Below, one piece after another: positions 52,364-60,589 of a stretch of 64,000 nt of DNA. The stretch is from NCBI RefSeq assembly GCF_037971845.1, contig NZ_CP150227.1, positions 558,001 to 622,000 of the forward strand. Reading direction: 5' to 3'. A program made the position numbers and the translations under genes. Positions within the stretch are counted from its first letter, which is position 1; every line of letters starts with the position of its first letter. The notes under the pieces are model-generated. The model worked only from the letters and a program-made list of their open reading frames with translations, made no database searches and was not told where the DNA came from. Source of the stretch: Paenibacillus sp. FSL R5-0766 (GTDB taxonomy: Bacteria > Bacillota > Bacilli > Paenibacillales > Paenibacillaceae).

Positions 52364-53389
52364 ATGAAAAAAACTAAAGTCGGGATTGTTGGTTATGGCA
52401 CGATTGGAAAAAGAGTTGCGGAGGCTGTCAGACTTCAAGATGACATGGAACTGGTAGGTGTCGTGTTTAGAAGATTAAATACTAATGCTCTTACTGCTCA
52501 AATTCAAGGCATTCCTATATATTTAAGTGATATTAATTTAAATGATGATTTCCTTCAAGTGGATATTGAACCACTGGGAGATATTAAAGATCTCTTAGAA
52601 AATGTAAGTATTATTGTGGATTGTACACCCAGAGGACAAGCCGAGAAGAACTTACTTTTATACCGCGAGTACAACGTTTCCGTTATTCTTCAAGGAGGAG
52701 AGAGTGAAAGGCTGGGTGTGACCTACAATTCTTTTATCAACACCACTGATGTTAAAAATGAAACATTGATCAGAGTTGCGAGCTGCAACACTACAGGTAT
52801 AGTGAGGATTTTACATGCGTTATTACAAGTGTTTGATATAAAACATGTATTTGTCACCCTGGTGAGATGCGGCACAGATCCGGATAAAAGCTCAAAAGGG
52901 ATAGTTAATGGATTGTCCATAACTACAGACAAGTCTCACCATGCTAATGATGTAAATCTCTTGCTTCCTGATATAGAGATATATACGAAGGCGGTTGCTG
53001 CACCCATGACGCATGGACATCTTCTTATATTCTCTATTGATATCGATAGAGAATATCATTCAGAAGGTGTAAAAAAGAGATTTGCAGAGCATCCCAGAAT
53101 TCAACTGCTGCCTCAAAAATATAGTCAGAGTACTTCGAGCATTGAACAATCTTATTCTCATAGAAAGAGAGGGGATCGACCATTTGTAATTATACTTGAA
53201 GACTCTATTGAAGTTGTAGGTCAGAAATTATACTTTATGGCCTCTATTCATATGGAATCCATTGTGGTCCCGGAAACGATCGACTCCATTAGGGCGAAAT
53301 TTTCAAATTTGATGGCAGAAGAAATCATCTATAAGACAGATAAGGCCCTGGGCATTAATAAAGGAATGGAATCCTACCAAGTGAAATAA
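52364..53389 (+). CDS. Type II (archaeal-like) glyceraldehyde-3-phosphate dehydrogenase homologue
   Basis: A 341-residue enzyme. The N-terminus VGIVGYGTIGKRVAEAV and QDDMELVGV are hallmarks of archaeal type II GAPDH, and the catalytic Cys141 lies in SCNTTG. Bacteria use type I GAPDH for glycolysis, so a type II enzyme in a biosynthetic operon is specialised. The phosphonate intermediate 2-hydroxy-4-phosphonobutyrate has the same skeleton as 3-phosphoglycerate with CH2 replacing the ester oxygen, so this enzyme could give the matching aldehyde, after activation by a kinase. That is inference. GAGGC with 10-bp spacing precedes ATG 52364. Confidence 0.8.
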   Translation: MKKTKVGIVGYGTIGKRVAEAVRLQDDMELVGVVFRRLNTNALTAQIQGIPIYLSDINLNDDFLQVDIEPLGDIKDLLENVSIIVDCTPRGQAEKNLLLYREYNVSVILQGGESERLGVTYNSFINTTDVKNETLIRVASCNTTGIVRILHALLQVFDIKHVFVTLVRCGTDPDKSSKGIVNGLSITTDKSHHANDVNLLLPDIEIYTKAVAAPMTHGHLLIFSIDIDREYHSEGVKKRFAEHPRIQLLPQKYSQSTSSIEQSYSHRKRGDRPFVIILEDSIEVVGQKLYFMASIHMESIVVPETIDSIRAKFSNLMAEEIIYKTDKALGINKGMESYQVK

Positions 53390-53405
53390 GGGAGAGGTGC
53401 TTCAT

Positions 53406-54326
53406 ATGTACAATAAACAAAAAAAATTGCGAGACGCTTTGTATTCCCGGAATATTGTGAAAGTTGTCGGAGCTCATGATGCTTTGTCCGCTATCATTGG
53501 TGAACAAGTTGGTTTTGATGCTATTTGGGCTAGTGGACTGGGAATTTCAGCAACTCATGGCGTACCTGATGCGAGCATTCTTAATATGACAGAATTTTTA
53601 GAGGCAGCTGAAGTTATGGATAAAGCAACCAGTATACCGGTAATAGCTGATTGTGATACTGGTTTTGGTGAAGTGAATAATGTTAAAAGGATGATTACCG
53701 AGTACGAGAGAAGAGGGATTGCTGCCGTTTGTATAGAAGACAAGCTTTTCCCTAAGAGAAACAGTTTTTTAGCGGGCGGCCAACATCTTGCGGATATTGA
53801 CGAGTTTTCTACCAAAATTGAGGTTGCTAAACGCACACAACGTACAGAAGATTTTATGGTCATTGCCCGACTTGAATCGTTTATTGCAGGAACTGGTTTG
53901 GAAGATGCGTTGAGAAGGGCAAGATCGTATACAGATGCTGGGGCGGACGCTCTTTTAGTACATTCCAAATCCAAGGATACAGAAGAGGTTTTCTCATTTT
54001 CTTCTCGATGGCAACAAGAAAACAGAAACGTTCCTCTAATCGTTGTACCGACTACCTATTGTAGTGTTGAGATAGAGGAACTCGTTCGGCATCACTACAG
54101 TATGGTGATTTATGCTAATCAGGCATTAAGGGCTTCCGTGAGCTCTATACAAAATGTATTGAGTAATATCATTGAATCGGGTACGAGTAGGTACATCGAG
54201 GATGAAGTGGCGGAAGTGAAAAAGGTTTTTAACCTTATAGGTACAGATGACTTAAATCAAACTCAGCAATGGTATGAAGGGCGTCTTGTAGAATACAGGG
54301 AAAGTGGTGTGGAAATACCAAGATGA
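53406..54326 (+). CDS. pepM: Phosphoenolpyruvate phosphomutase
   Basis: A 306-residue member of the isocitrate lyase/PEP mutase superfamily. The diagnostic mutase motif EDKxxxxxN is present at 111-119 (EDKLFPKRN), with ADCDTGFGE (81-89) for Mg2+ binding and WASGLGISATHGVPDA near 41. It rearranges PEP to phosphonopyruvate, the step that begins almost all phosphonate natural products. Because equilibrium favours PEP, an irreversible next step is needed; no phosphonopyruvate decarboxylase gene is present, and the FrbC-like synthase would provide the pull. AGGGAGAGG at 53389-53397 fixes ATG 53406. It overlaps the next gene by 4 bp. Confidence 0.93.
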   Translation: MYNKQKKLRDALYSRNIVKVVGAHDALSAIIGEQVGFDAIWASGLGISATHGVPDASILNMTEFLEAAEVMDKATSIPVIADCDTGFGEVNNVKRMITEYERRGIAAVCIEDKLFPKRNSFLAGGQHLADIDEFSTKIEVAKRTQRTEDFMVIARLESFIAGTGLEDALRRARSYTDAGADALLVHSKSKDTEEVFSFSSRWQQENRNVPLIVVPTTYCSVEIEELVRHHYSMVIYANQALRASVSSIQNVLSNIIESGTSRYIEDEVAEVKKVFNLIGTDDLNQTQQWYEGRLVEYRESGVEIPR

Positions 54327-54829
54327 TTAAAAAATATGACTGGGATGCGTTCGAACAAGACATGGATCGTATTTGTCACAAGATGGGTGATACGGAATGG
54401 GATTTGATCATAGGGATTGCAAGAGGGGGATTGCCATTAGCTGTAGCGTTATCTCACAGATTCAATTGCAAAAATTTTGGAGTTGTTGTTGCGAGAAAAA
54501 CGAATAGTGAGGATGCTTTTGATTTGGATTCAACTATGAAAGTGATTGCTGAGCCTGCTCTTCCTGAATTGAAGCAAGTTTACAATGTGCTTATCGTTGA
54601 TGATATTGTTGCACTTGGCGATGGATTTTCTATAGTTGAGAACCTTATCATTAATAAGTATGGGGACAATATTAATGTTCAGTTTGTGTCATTGTTTGCA
54701 GATTTCGAACAAATTAAACAAGATAAATACAGCGGAATTATAAGTCGCATGTTTTCTCCTAATCCTATTAACAATAAATTAGTTTGGGTGGAATTTCCTT
54801 GGGAGAGAGAAGGTGTGACTCATGTTTAA
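54323..54829 (+). CDS. Type I phosphoribosyltransferase
   Basis: A 168-residue PRTase with the PRPP-binding loop VLIVDDIVALGDGF (about 91-104) and WDLIIGIARGGLPLAVAL near residue 25, most like xanthine/guanine (Gpt-type) transferases. It would join a base to PRPP or, in this operon, to a phosphonate analogue of PRPP supplied by the next gene. Overlap with pepM upstream and with the PRPP synthetase gene downstream shows joint expression. Base preference cannot be read from the sequence. Confidence 0.85.
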   Translation: MIKKYDWDAFEQDMDRICHKMGDTEWDLIIGIARGGLPLAVALSHRFNCKNFGVVVARKTNSEDAFDLDSTMKVIAEPALPELKQVYNVLIVDDIVALGDGFSIVENLIINKYGDNINVQFVSLFADFEQIKQDKYSGIISRMFSPNPINNKLVWVEFPWEREGVTHV

Positions 54830-55706
54830 AGTGTGGCTAGGCCCGGCGTCTACTCATCTCGCAGATAAATTGAACCAATATCCAAATATTCATCAATTAA
54901 AAAGCAGCATCCGTTTTTTCCCTGATGGGGAATCCTGCATCAAACTTGAAGAAGATATAACAAATGAAGATGTCATTATCATTCAAAATACCAGTCCACC
55001 TCAAGATGAGAATCTTCGCCACTTGTTTCAGATGGTTGATGTTCTAAGGTTTAATAGAGCAAGGACTATAACTTGCATTGTTCCTTATCTGGCCTACTCT
55101 AGACAAGACAGAAGAACACATCCGGGCGAGCCTTTCTCTTTGGAAATAGTAGTAAAGATATTGGAATTATTAGGAGTAAACACATTGGTCACTTTTGAGC
55201 TTCATAATTCGAATATTAATGTTGAAACGCATGTAGAAATTATAAATATAAGTACAGACGATTTATTCGTCGATTGGATTCGTGGAATAGAGATCGAACG
55301 ACCGATTTTGATTTGCCCGGATAAAGGAAGCCGAAATCGTATTCAGAAAATTGCAGGTATTCTAGATATTCCATTTCTTGCTTTAAACAAATATAAGAAC
55401 CTGAATGGGGAGACATGGTATGAAAACGAGGTGGAGGTAGAAGGAACCACAGCAATCATAATAGACGATCTATGTTCCTCTGGCTCAACTCTCATTCCCT
55501 TATGTCAGCATTTAATGAGCAATGGTGCTTCTCGTATTAAGTATGGTGTCACTCATTTCTTTGCAGACTCTTCTTATATTCAAGAGAAAGTGGATGCAGA
55601 TTTAGAGATTTATTGTACAGATACTATTCCTTCCTGTCAGAGTTCTGTTAGTATAGAAAAATTAATTTATTCATTTATAACACTTGAAAGAAGTGATGTG
55701 CTGTGA
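54822..55706 (+). CDS. Ribose-phosphate pyrophosphokinase homologue
   Basis: A 294-residue PRPP synthetase-like enzyme, slightly shorter than the housekeeping form (about 315). VPYLAYSRQDRRTHPGEPFS is the ATP/flexible-loop motif, ICPDKGSRNRI the ribose-phosphate site, and IIIDDLCSSGSTL the PRPP-binding loop. It would transfer pyrophosphate to C1 of ribose 5-phosphate or of its phosphonate isostere. A second copy outside primary metabolism, beside a PRTase and an epimerase, suggests pentose-type intermediates special to this pathway. The 3' end overlaps the epimerase gene by 4 bp. Confidence 0.87.
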   Translation: MFKVWLGPASTHLADKLNQYPNIHQLKSSIRFFPDGESCIKLEEDITNEDVIIIQNTSPPQDENLRHLFQMVDVLRFNRARTITCIVPYLAYSRQDRRTHPGEPFSLEIVVKILELLGVNTLVTFELHNSNINVETHVEIINISTDDLFVDWIRGIEIERPILICPDKGSRNRIQKIAGILDIPFLALNKYKNLNGETWYENEVEVEGTTAIIIDDLCSSGSTLIPLCQHLMSNGASRIKYGVTHFFADSSYIQEKVDADLEIYCTDTIPSCQSSVSIEKLIYSFITLERSDVL

Positions 55707-56371
55707 AAATTGGTCCTTCTATAATGTGTGCGAACCCGCTAAAACTTCAAGACGAATTAGATGCTGTAGCAGCAGCAGACTGGTTGCATATCGATATTAT
55801 GGACGGCCATCTTGTTCCTAATTTCACCTTCGGAATAGAAGCAACTCAAAGAATTATAAACTATACCCCTCTGAAATGTGAAATTCATCTAATGAGTGAT
55901 AAGCCGTTTGAACATTTAGATCTCTTTATTAGTTTAGCACCCGACATAATTACTATTCACCCCGAGGTCATCCATGACCCTCTAAGAGTTATTTATAAAA
56001 TAAAGAGTGCTGGAATAAAGGCCGGTATCGCCATTAATCCTAGCATATCTCTAAATAATTTGAGTGAACTCCTTAGAGAAGTGGACCAATTTATTATTAT
56101 GGGCGTAAATCCAGGCTTTATTGGTCAAAAATTATTAAAGCCTTCATTGACAAAAGCATTACATTTAGCAAACATTCTTAAACATCAGAATTTAAACCAA
56201 GATATTATACTGGATGGTGGAGTGAAGTTGGATAATCTCCATGTAATTTACGAGAGTCAGGTCGACGGGATTGTAGTTGGAACAGGTATTTTTCATCATA
56301 GTGGCGGAACAGAAGAGGCTGTTAAACAATTCAAACAAACAACTAGAAATCTACATAAGACCTTAACTTAA
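55703..56371 (+). CDS. Ribulose-phosphate 3-epimerase homologue
   Basis: A 222-residue TIM-barrel enzyme. PSIMCANPLKLQDEL, WLHIDIMDGHLVPNFTFG (metal-binding His/Asp), CEIHLM, VNPGFIGQK and ILDGGV follow the order of ribulose-5-phosphate epimerases. Length and motifs are complete, so it is probably active. It interconverts ribulose and xylulose phosphates; in this operon a phosphonate analogue is a possible substrate. Start is GTG 55703, overlapping the previous stop codon. Confidence 0.88.
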   Translation: MKIGPSIMCANPLKLQDELDAVAAADWLHIDIMDGHLVPNFTFGIEATQRIINYTPLKCEIHLMSDKPFEHLDLFISLAPDIITIHPEVIHDPLRVIYKIKSAGIKAGIAINPSISLNNLSELLREVDQFIIMGVNPGFIGQKLLKPSLTKALHLANILKHQNLNQDIILDGGVKLDNLHVIYESQVDGIVVGTGIFHHSGGTEEAVKQFKQTTRNLHKTLT

Positions 56372-56385
56372 AAAGGAGAAGGGAA

Positions 56386-56988
56386 ATGAAAATCGTATTA
56401 GCAACATGGAACAAGTCGAAAAAGCAGTGGTTAAGTAAGGGGCTGAAATCATTAAATTTCCCAGTATTCACCTTAGAGAATTATCATCATACGGATATTA
56501 GTGATGTTGAGGAAACCGGGGATACGTGTGAGGACAATGCTTTATTGAAAGTACAAGCGATCCCTAACGATGGTGAATCAATCATTATTGGTGAAGACTC
56601 GGGGCTCTTTGTGAATGCGTTGAATGGTTTTCCAGGTGTTAAAACTGCAAGATGGATGGAAGGTACGGATGATGACAGAGCGGAGCAAATCGTAACGAAA
56701 ATGAATAATGAAAGCAATAGAGAGGCGTATTTTCAAAGTGCAATTGCGGCGATTTTTCCCAACGGTCAATCTGTTGTAGTGGAGGCTAAACTGCATGGAG
56801 AGATAACAACTGAAAAAAGAGGAGATAAAGATTCAGGATATTCTCAAATTTTCGAGCTCTCCAGCGGGAAAACCATAGCCGAAATGGAAGCTGGTGAATT
56901 TGAACAAAATGACCACAGGCGAATGGCTATTGAGAAGCTAAAAGCAATGATAGAAGGGAATGCGTATGCAGCCAAATCTGAATATTAG
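56386..56988 (+). CDS. RdgB/HAM1-like nucleoside triphosphate pyrophosphatase
   Basis: A 200-residue protein of the house-cleaning NTPase family. LATWNKSKKQWL corresponds to the N-terminal nucleotide loop, IGEDSGLFVNALNGFPGVKTAR (shown in two parts: EDSGL, LNGFPGVKTAR) to the active site, and NDHRRMAIEKL to the C-terminal SHR motif. It hydrolyses non-canonical NTPs to NMPs. Beside PRPP-related genes it could remove analogue triphosphates to protect the producer, or make the product itself. AAGGAGAAGGG precedes the ATG. The end overlaps the transporter gene by 23 bp. Confidence 0.82.
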   Translation: MKIVLATWNKSKKQWLSKGLKSLNFPVFTLENYHHTDISDVEETGDTCEDNALLKVQAIPNDGESIIIGEDSGLFVNALNGFPGVKTARWMEGTDDDRAEQIVTKMNNESNREAYFQSAIAAIFPNGQSVVVEAKLHGEITTEKRGDKDSGYSQIFELSSGKTIAEMEAGEFEQNDHRRMAIEKLKAMIEGNAYAAKSEY

Positions 56989-58219
56989 TAACAAAGTAAG
57001 AGGAATTGCGATCCTGACCGGAGTCGCCGTGTTGGGAGATGCGATGCTCTTTGTTGTTCTTCCTATTTATTGGAAGGAATTTGGATTAAGTGCTGTATGG
57101 CAGATTGGTCTTCTACTTTCAATTAACCGTCTAATTCGACTTCCCGTTAATCCTCTTGTTGGGTTGTTTTATAAGCACTTTCAGTTGAGGACTGGAGTGC
57201 TGTTGGCTTTAGGTATTGCTATAGTTACAACAGCGTCCTATGGCTTGCTACAGGAGTTTTGGAGCCTGTTGATTATGCGTGCTTGCTGGGGAGTTGGATG
57301 GTCACTCCTTCGACTTGGAGGTTTCCTGAGTATTGTAAATATAACGGATGATACGAACAGAGGCAAGTATATCGGCCTTTATAATGGTTTGTGGGGGCTT
57401 GGTTCTCTTGCAGGTATGTTAAGTGGGGGGATACTTGTAGACCAGACATCCGTTTTATTTGTAACTACGTTATTCTCAGTCATTGGTTTGTGCTTTTTTC
57501 CATTTATCTGGTTATTCATTCCTCAACAGGACAACCATCAGGAACAGGCTAACGCTCATTTAACAGGTACTCGCATACGATCTCCTTATTTTGTTCTCGT
57601 CTTGATAACTGGAGGAAGTGTAGGCTTGGTTATTTTCGGCCTGTTTTCTTCCACTTTAAGCCCGTTGATTGGACGGATTTATGCAGGTGACTGGAGCTTC
57701 CTTACACTGGTTATTGGGGCAGCAACCCTTACTGGGATGATTCAAGCGATAAGATGGGGATGGGAGCCTTTTGTGGCACCATTCTTCGGGAAGAAAATCG
57801 ATTCCAGTCGTTCCAAACATCCCTTGCTACTGATTCCTTTATTTCTAGCGGGGTGTCTATTTATTGTTTTAGGGAATCTCCAATCCATCGGTCTTCTTCT
57901 TATGTTTTTATTGATTTTCCAAATAAGTTCTACTTTATTGGTAACTGCCACAGATACCTTTGCTGCTAATAATGCAGCGGCACAGACAGATCGAGTAAAG
58001 GCAATGACATTATATACTATTTTTGTTGATGTTGGCGCAGCTTTGGGACCATTACTATCCTATATAATTATGAGTGTGTATGAGGTTTCAATTGTTTATT
58101 TTATTGCAGGAGGCCTTTTACTTGTCATTTCACTTGTATGGCTTATATTTATGAGATCAAATCCATTCTCACATCATTCCTCTGCTGTTTCAACTGCTTA
58201 TACGGCTAAAAAAGAGTGA
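56966..58219 (+). CDS. Major facilitator superfamily exporter
   Basis: A 417-residue MFS protein with about twelve membrane segments and a hydrophilic central loop (about 190-205, PQQDNHQEQANAH). The RLIRLPVNPLVGLFY region sits where the first cytoplasmic MFS signature loop is expected. As last gene of the phosphonate operon it is the likely exporter or self-resistance pump for the product. ATG 56966 has GAAGGG with 9-bp spacing; ATG 56960 is also in frame. A strong terminator follows. Confidence 0.85.
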   Translation: MQPNLNISNKVRGIAILTGVAVLGDAMLFVVLPIYWKEFGLSAVWQIGLLLSINRLIRLPVNPLVGLFYKHFQLRTGVLLALGIAIVTTASYGLLQEFWSLLIMRACWGVGWSLLRLGGFLSIVNITDDTNRGKYIGLYNGLWGLGSLAGMLSGGILVDQTSVLFVTTLFSVIGLCFFPFIWLFIPQQDNHQEQANAHLTGTRIRSPYFVLVLITGGSVGLVIFGLFSSTLSPLIGRIYAGDWSFLTLVIGAATLTGMIQAIRWGWEPFVAPFFGKKIDSSRSKHPLLLIPLFLAGCLFIVLGNLQSIGLLLMFLLIFQISSTLLVTATDTFAANNAAAQTDRVKAMTLYTIFVDVGAALGPLLSYIIMSVYEVSIVYFIAGGLLLVISLVWLIFMRSNPFSHHSSAVSTAYTAKKE

Positions 58220-58267
58220 TGTATTCACATAAGTTCTAGTTGTAGCAAATATCAGGAGGTCAAATAC

Positions 58268-58375
58268 ATGAATGGGAAATCAGGATCGTGTACACCAAAA
58301 GGCATTTGGGTACATGATCCTTTTTTTGTAACCTACGGACACTCTACTAATCCAGCAATGCGACAATCGAATTAA
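58268..58375 (+). CDS. Tiny ORF (35 aa) with perfect ribosome site, doubtful
   Basis: AGGAGGT (58254-58260) is 7 bp before ATG 58268. The 35-residue frame begins MNGKSGSCTPKG and runs through the terminator hairpin and over the end of the convergent kinase gene. No similarity recognised. It may be a relic of a lost gene or a real leader-type peptide; coding is unproven. Confidence 0.2.
   Translation: MNGKSGSCTPKGIWVHDPFFVTYGHSTNPAMRQSN
58282..58327 (+). terminator. Rho-independent terminator of the phosphonate operon
   Basis: AGGATCGTGTAC and CCAAA pair with TTTGG and GTACATGATCC around a short AGGCA loop, followed by TTTTTTT. Very strong, and closes the plus-strand operon. Confidence 0.88.
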
Positions 58376-59381
58376 TGGACTGCTGAGCCCACTTTGCAAA
58401 AGGCAGGTCGGCTGCCCATGTCACTTGTCCTGTCGCTTTGGCTTCCCCCCACCACAAGATACGTTGATAGAGCAGATGCATGCTGAGACGTGTGCGGAAG
58501 TGTTGGCATTTCTCCTCATCTGCTGCACAGACCAGATCCCGGTAGCAGCGAAGGAACTGTGCGGCCAGTTCTGGTTGCCCCTCACGAACATACCTGGTGG
58601 ATATTTTGGTTAGGTCGGCTGTGCCGTCTCCGAAATAGGCGGTTGTAAAATCGAACAAACCACTAATCTGCCACCCTGAAGAACGGTCGTCCAGATGTTG
58701 AATCAGAATATTCTCGACCTTGAAGTCTCCCATGACAAAACACGGAACAGCTCTGGACCGAAATGCCGGTTCAGCATTCTTGAATTGCTCGTCCACCCAC
58801 TGAACATCTTCATCCGTAATCACCGAGTACTGTTCAGCATCATGTAACCAGTGACGAATGGTTCCGTACAACCAGTCCAGATAATCGCCTGCAAAGGAAA
58901 CAATCTGCTGCGCTACAGGGTCATACTCCCCGGCATCAGGCACCTTCCAGCGGTGCAGTTCAGCCAAAGTATGGGCAAACATACTGGCGATCTCTTCCTG
59001 ATCTTGCTGTGACAGTGAAGCCTGGAATGCTGGATCATACAGGTGATTCCCGGGCAGGCGTGGCATTATGGCATAACTCCAGCCTAGCAGATGGGTATCT
59101 TCATGTAATAAATATGGATCAGGGACAGGAATGGACGTATGTTTTGCCAGTTGTTCTACAAAGAACTTTTCTTCCTGTAACTGTCCTGCATATAAAGGAT
59201 TGCCTTTCAGAATATACTCTCCACGGGAAGAGCGAATGAGCAGTGTCTGACCCATAACACCTTTATCCGTTCGTCGATAATCTTCAAGGGTTCCCAGGTC
59301 AAGCTCATTCAGCGCATCCTGCAATGAAACTGCGGCCACTTCGCCAAGTTGATTGGAACCAAAATATATACGTGTTGTCAT
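58347..59381 (-). CDS. APH/choline-kinase-family phosphotransferase
   Basis: A 344-residue kinase-fold protein of the aminoglycoside phosphotransferase superfamily. The catalytic loop reads CFVMGDFKVENILI (about 215-228): Asp and Asn are kept, but Met replaces the usual His of HGD. The metal-binding loop is GLFDFTTAYFGD. The Gly-loop and Lys lie near GEYILKGNP. The substrate is unknown; such genes are common in Paenibacillus and seldom confer antibiotic resistance. It follows a TPR/SMI1 gene by 21 bp on the same strand, so the two are co-transcribed. Convergent with the phosphonate operon. Confidence 0.85.
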   Translation of the reverse strand: MTTRIYFGSNQLGEVAAVSLQDALNELDLGTLEDYRRTDKGVMGQTLLIRSSRGEYILKGNPLYAGQLQEEKFFVEQLAKHTSIPVPDPYLLHEDTHLLGWSYAIMPRLPGNHLYDPAFQASLSQQDQEEIASMFAHTLAELHRWKVPDAGEYDPVAQQIVSFAGDYLDWLYGTIRHWLHDAEQYSVITDEDVQWVDEQFKNAEPAFRSRAVPCFVMGDFKVENILIQHLDDRSSGWQISGLFDFTTAYFGDGTADLTKISTRYVREGQPELAAQFLRCYRDLVCAADEEKCQHFRTRLSMHLLYQRILWWGEAKATGQVTWAADLPFAKWAQQSINSIVALLD

Positions 59382-59402
59382 ATGGCCGGACCCTCCTGGG
59401 TT

Positions 59403-60377
59403 TTAGTCCTCATTCTCTTCGTCAGACAGGTCATACGTATCCTCATCGACCAATCCACGGATGAAAGCTTCAAAATTCGGCGCAAGATATGTAATCTCAT
59501 AATCATTTTCCTGATCTACATGAACTACACAGGGTTCACCTTCAGGGCCGCAGAAGCGATAATCCAGCATAACAACATCATGACCAGCGGATGGACAATC
59601 ACAGATCACAATCCCCAGATCGGGGTATCCCCAATCCTCGATCATGAACCGACTTCCCAGCTCACCAGCGAGTGCGTATATTTTATCGTGTCCAATTCCC
59701 ATAATGCTTGAAATGGCAATGTGATCCTCAGCCCAGGAAGTCGCTTCTTGGGTGGGAAATACAGTGAGCGCAGGGATACCGCCGTTTTGCGTATTCATCA
59801 GTTGTATATAGGAAGCGGGCAGTTTGTAACCTAGTTCTTGCTCAATAGACACAATTTCTTCTTCATCAAAAGGTTCTGATACATGATTGTCCTGCGCATA
59901 ATCACTCTGTACCCAGAACGTTGCGGGATCATAAGTCCCTGAAGCGGCTCTTAGATGGTTCTGTATACCGCTCTGTTCGAATGCGGCAAGCTCCTCTTCA
60001 TGACGCTGGCGATCTTGACGCATCTTGTCCGCTTCGGGACGAATCTCGCGAAGGAATTCAAGGGTAGATTCATCATGGGGCAGAAGTTCATCAGCTCTCT
60101 CAAAAGCCAGTAGTGCCTGTTCATAGCTCGCGATGTGACAGTATGCGTAACCCAAGCGATATTGCCAGAGCGGGTCGCTTACCCCTTGCTCCTGGACAGA
60201 CAACAAATGTTGAATGGCTTCGCGGTAACGTGCGTCATTGTTATAGGCTCTGGCGAGTTGACCAATCAGATCATAATCCCACTCTGCGACGGGGATACGT
60301 TCAATATGTTCAATAATGAGACTGAATTGGTCCTGCTCATGCCATAAGTTGATTTGTTCCAGCAGTTCTCTTTCCAT
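59403..60377 (-). CDS. TPR protein with C-terminal SMI1/KNR4 domain
   Basis: A 324-residue protein. Residues 15-125 form about three TPR hairpins (for example ASYEQALLAFERADELLP). A charged linker follows, and residues 165-310 match the SMI1/KNR4 fold: FDEEEIVSIEQELGYKLPASYIQ, NGGIP, and the late GVICD-type strand (LGIVICDCPSAGHDVVMLDY). SMI1/KNR4 domains occur as immunity proteins in toxin systems and as general binding modules. No toxin gene is adjacent. Acidic C-terminus. Upstream gene of a two-gene unit with the APH-like kinase. Confidence 0.85.
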   Translation of the reverse strand: MERELLEQINLWHEQDQFSLIIEHIERIPVAEWDYDLIGQLARAYNNDARYREAIQHLLSVQEQGVSDPLWQYRLGYAYCHIASYEQALLAFERADELLPHDESTLEFLREIRPEADKMRQDRQRHEEELAAFEQSGIQNHLRAASGTYDPATFWVQSDYAQDNHVSEPFDEEEIVSIEQELGYKLPASYIQLMNTQNGGIPALTVFPTQEATSWAEDHIAISSIMGIGHDKIYALAGELGSRFMIEDWGYPDLGIVICDCPSAGHDVVMLDYRFCGPEGEPCVVHVDQENDYEITYLAPNFEAFIRGLVDEDTYDLSDEENED

Positions 60378-60479
60378 GAATAGGCCTCACTTCCGTAGGA
60401 GGGGTATGAATCTCTTTCATTATATAATAAGTATGTGTTGGTTGGAGAATGTATAAATCAAGCTCTTCGTCGCATACTG

Positions 60480-60557
60480 TTTAAGTATACTTTAAGTTCA
60501 AAATTTAAAGTTTAATTTATGTTTAACTTTGTTTAAGTATTGTGTTTAAAGTTAAAC
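60480..60557. repeat. Array of TTTAA-containing motifs before a small DNA-binding gene
   Basis: About eight TTTAA or GTTTAAAG-type elements occur in roughly 80 bp (60480, 60491, 60504, 60510, 60521, 60531, 60544, 60551), some in inverted orientation. The spacing is irregular, mostly 6-13 bp. They precede the helix-turn-helix protein gene and could be its own binding sites. Confidence 0.5.
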
Positions 60558-60589
60558 TTTACTATCCTATACTAGGAGTGTGAGGTGAG

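Noticed and set aside
60480..60557. Plasmid or chromosomal replication origin (iterons)
   Set aside because: No Rep protein or DnaA boxes are seen, and the spacing is irregular; kept only as possible regulator sites.
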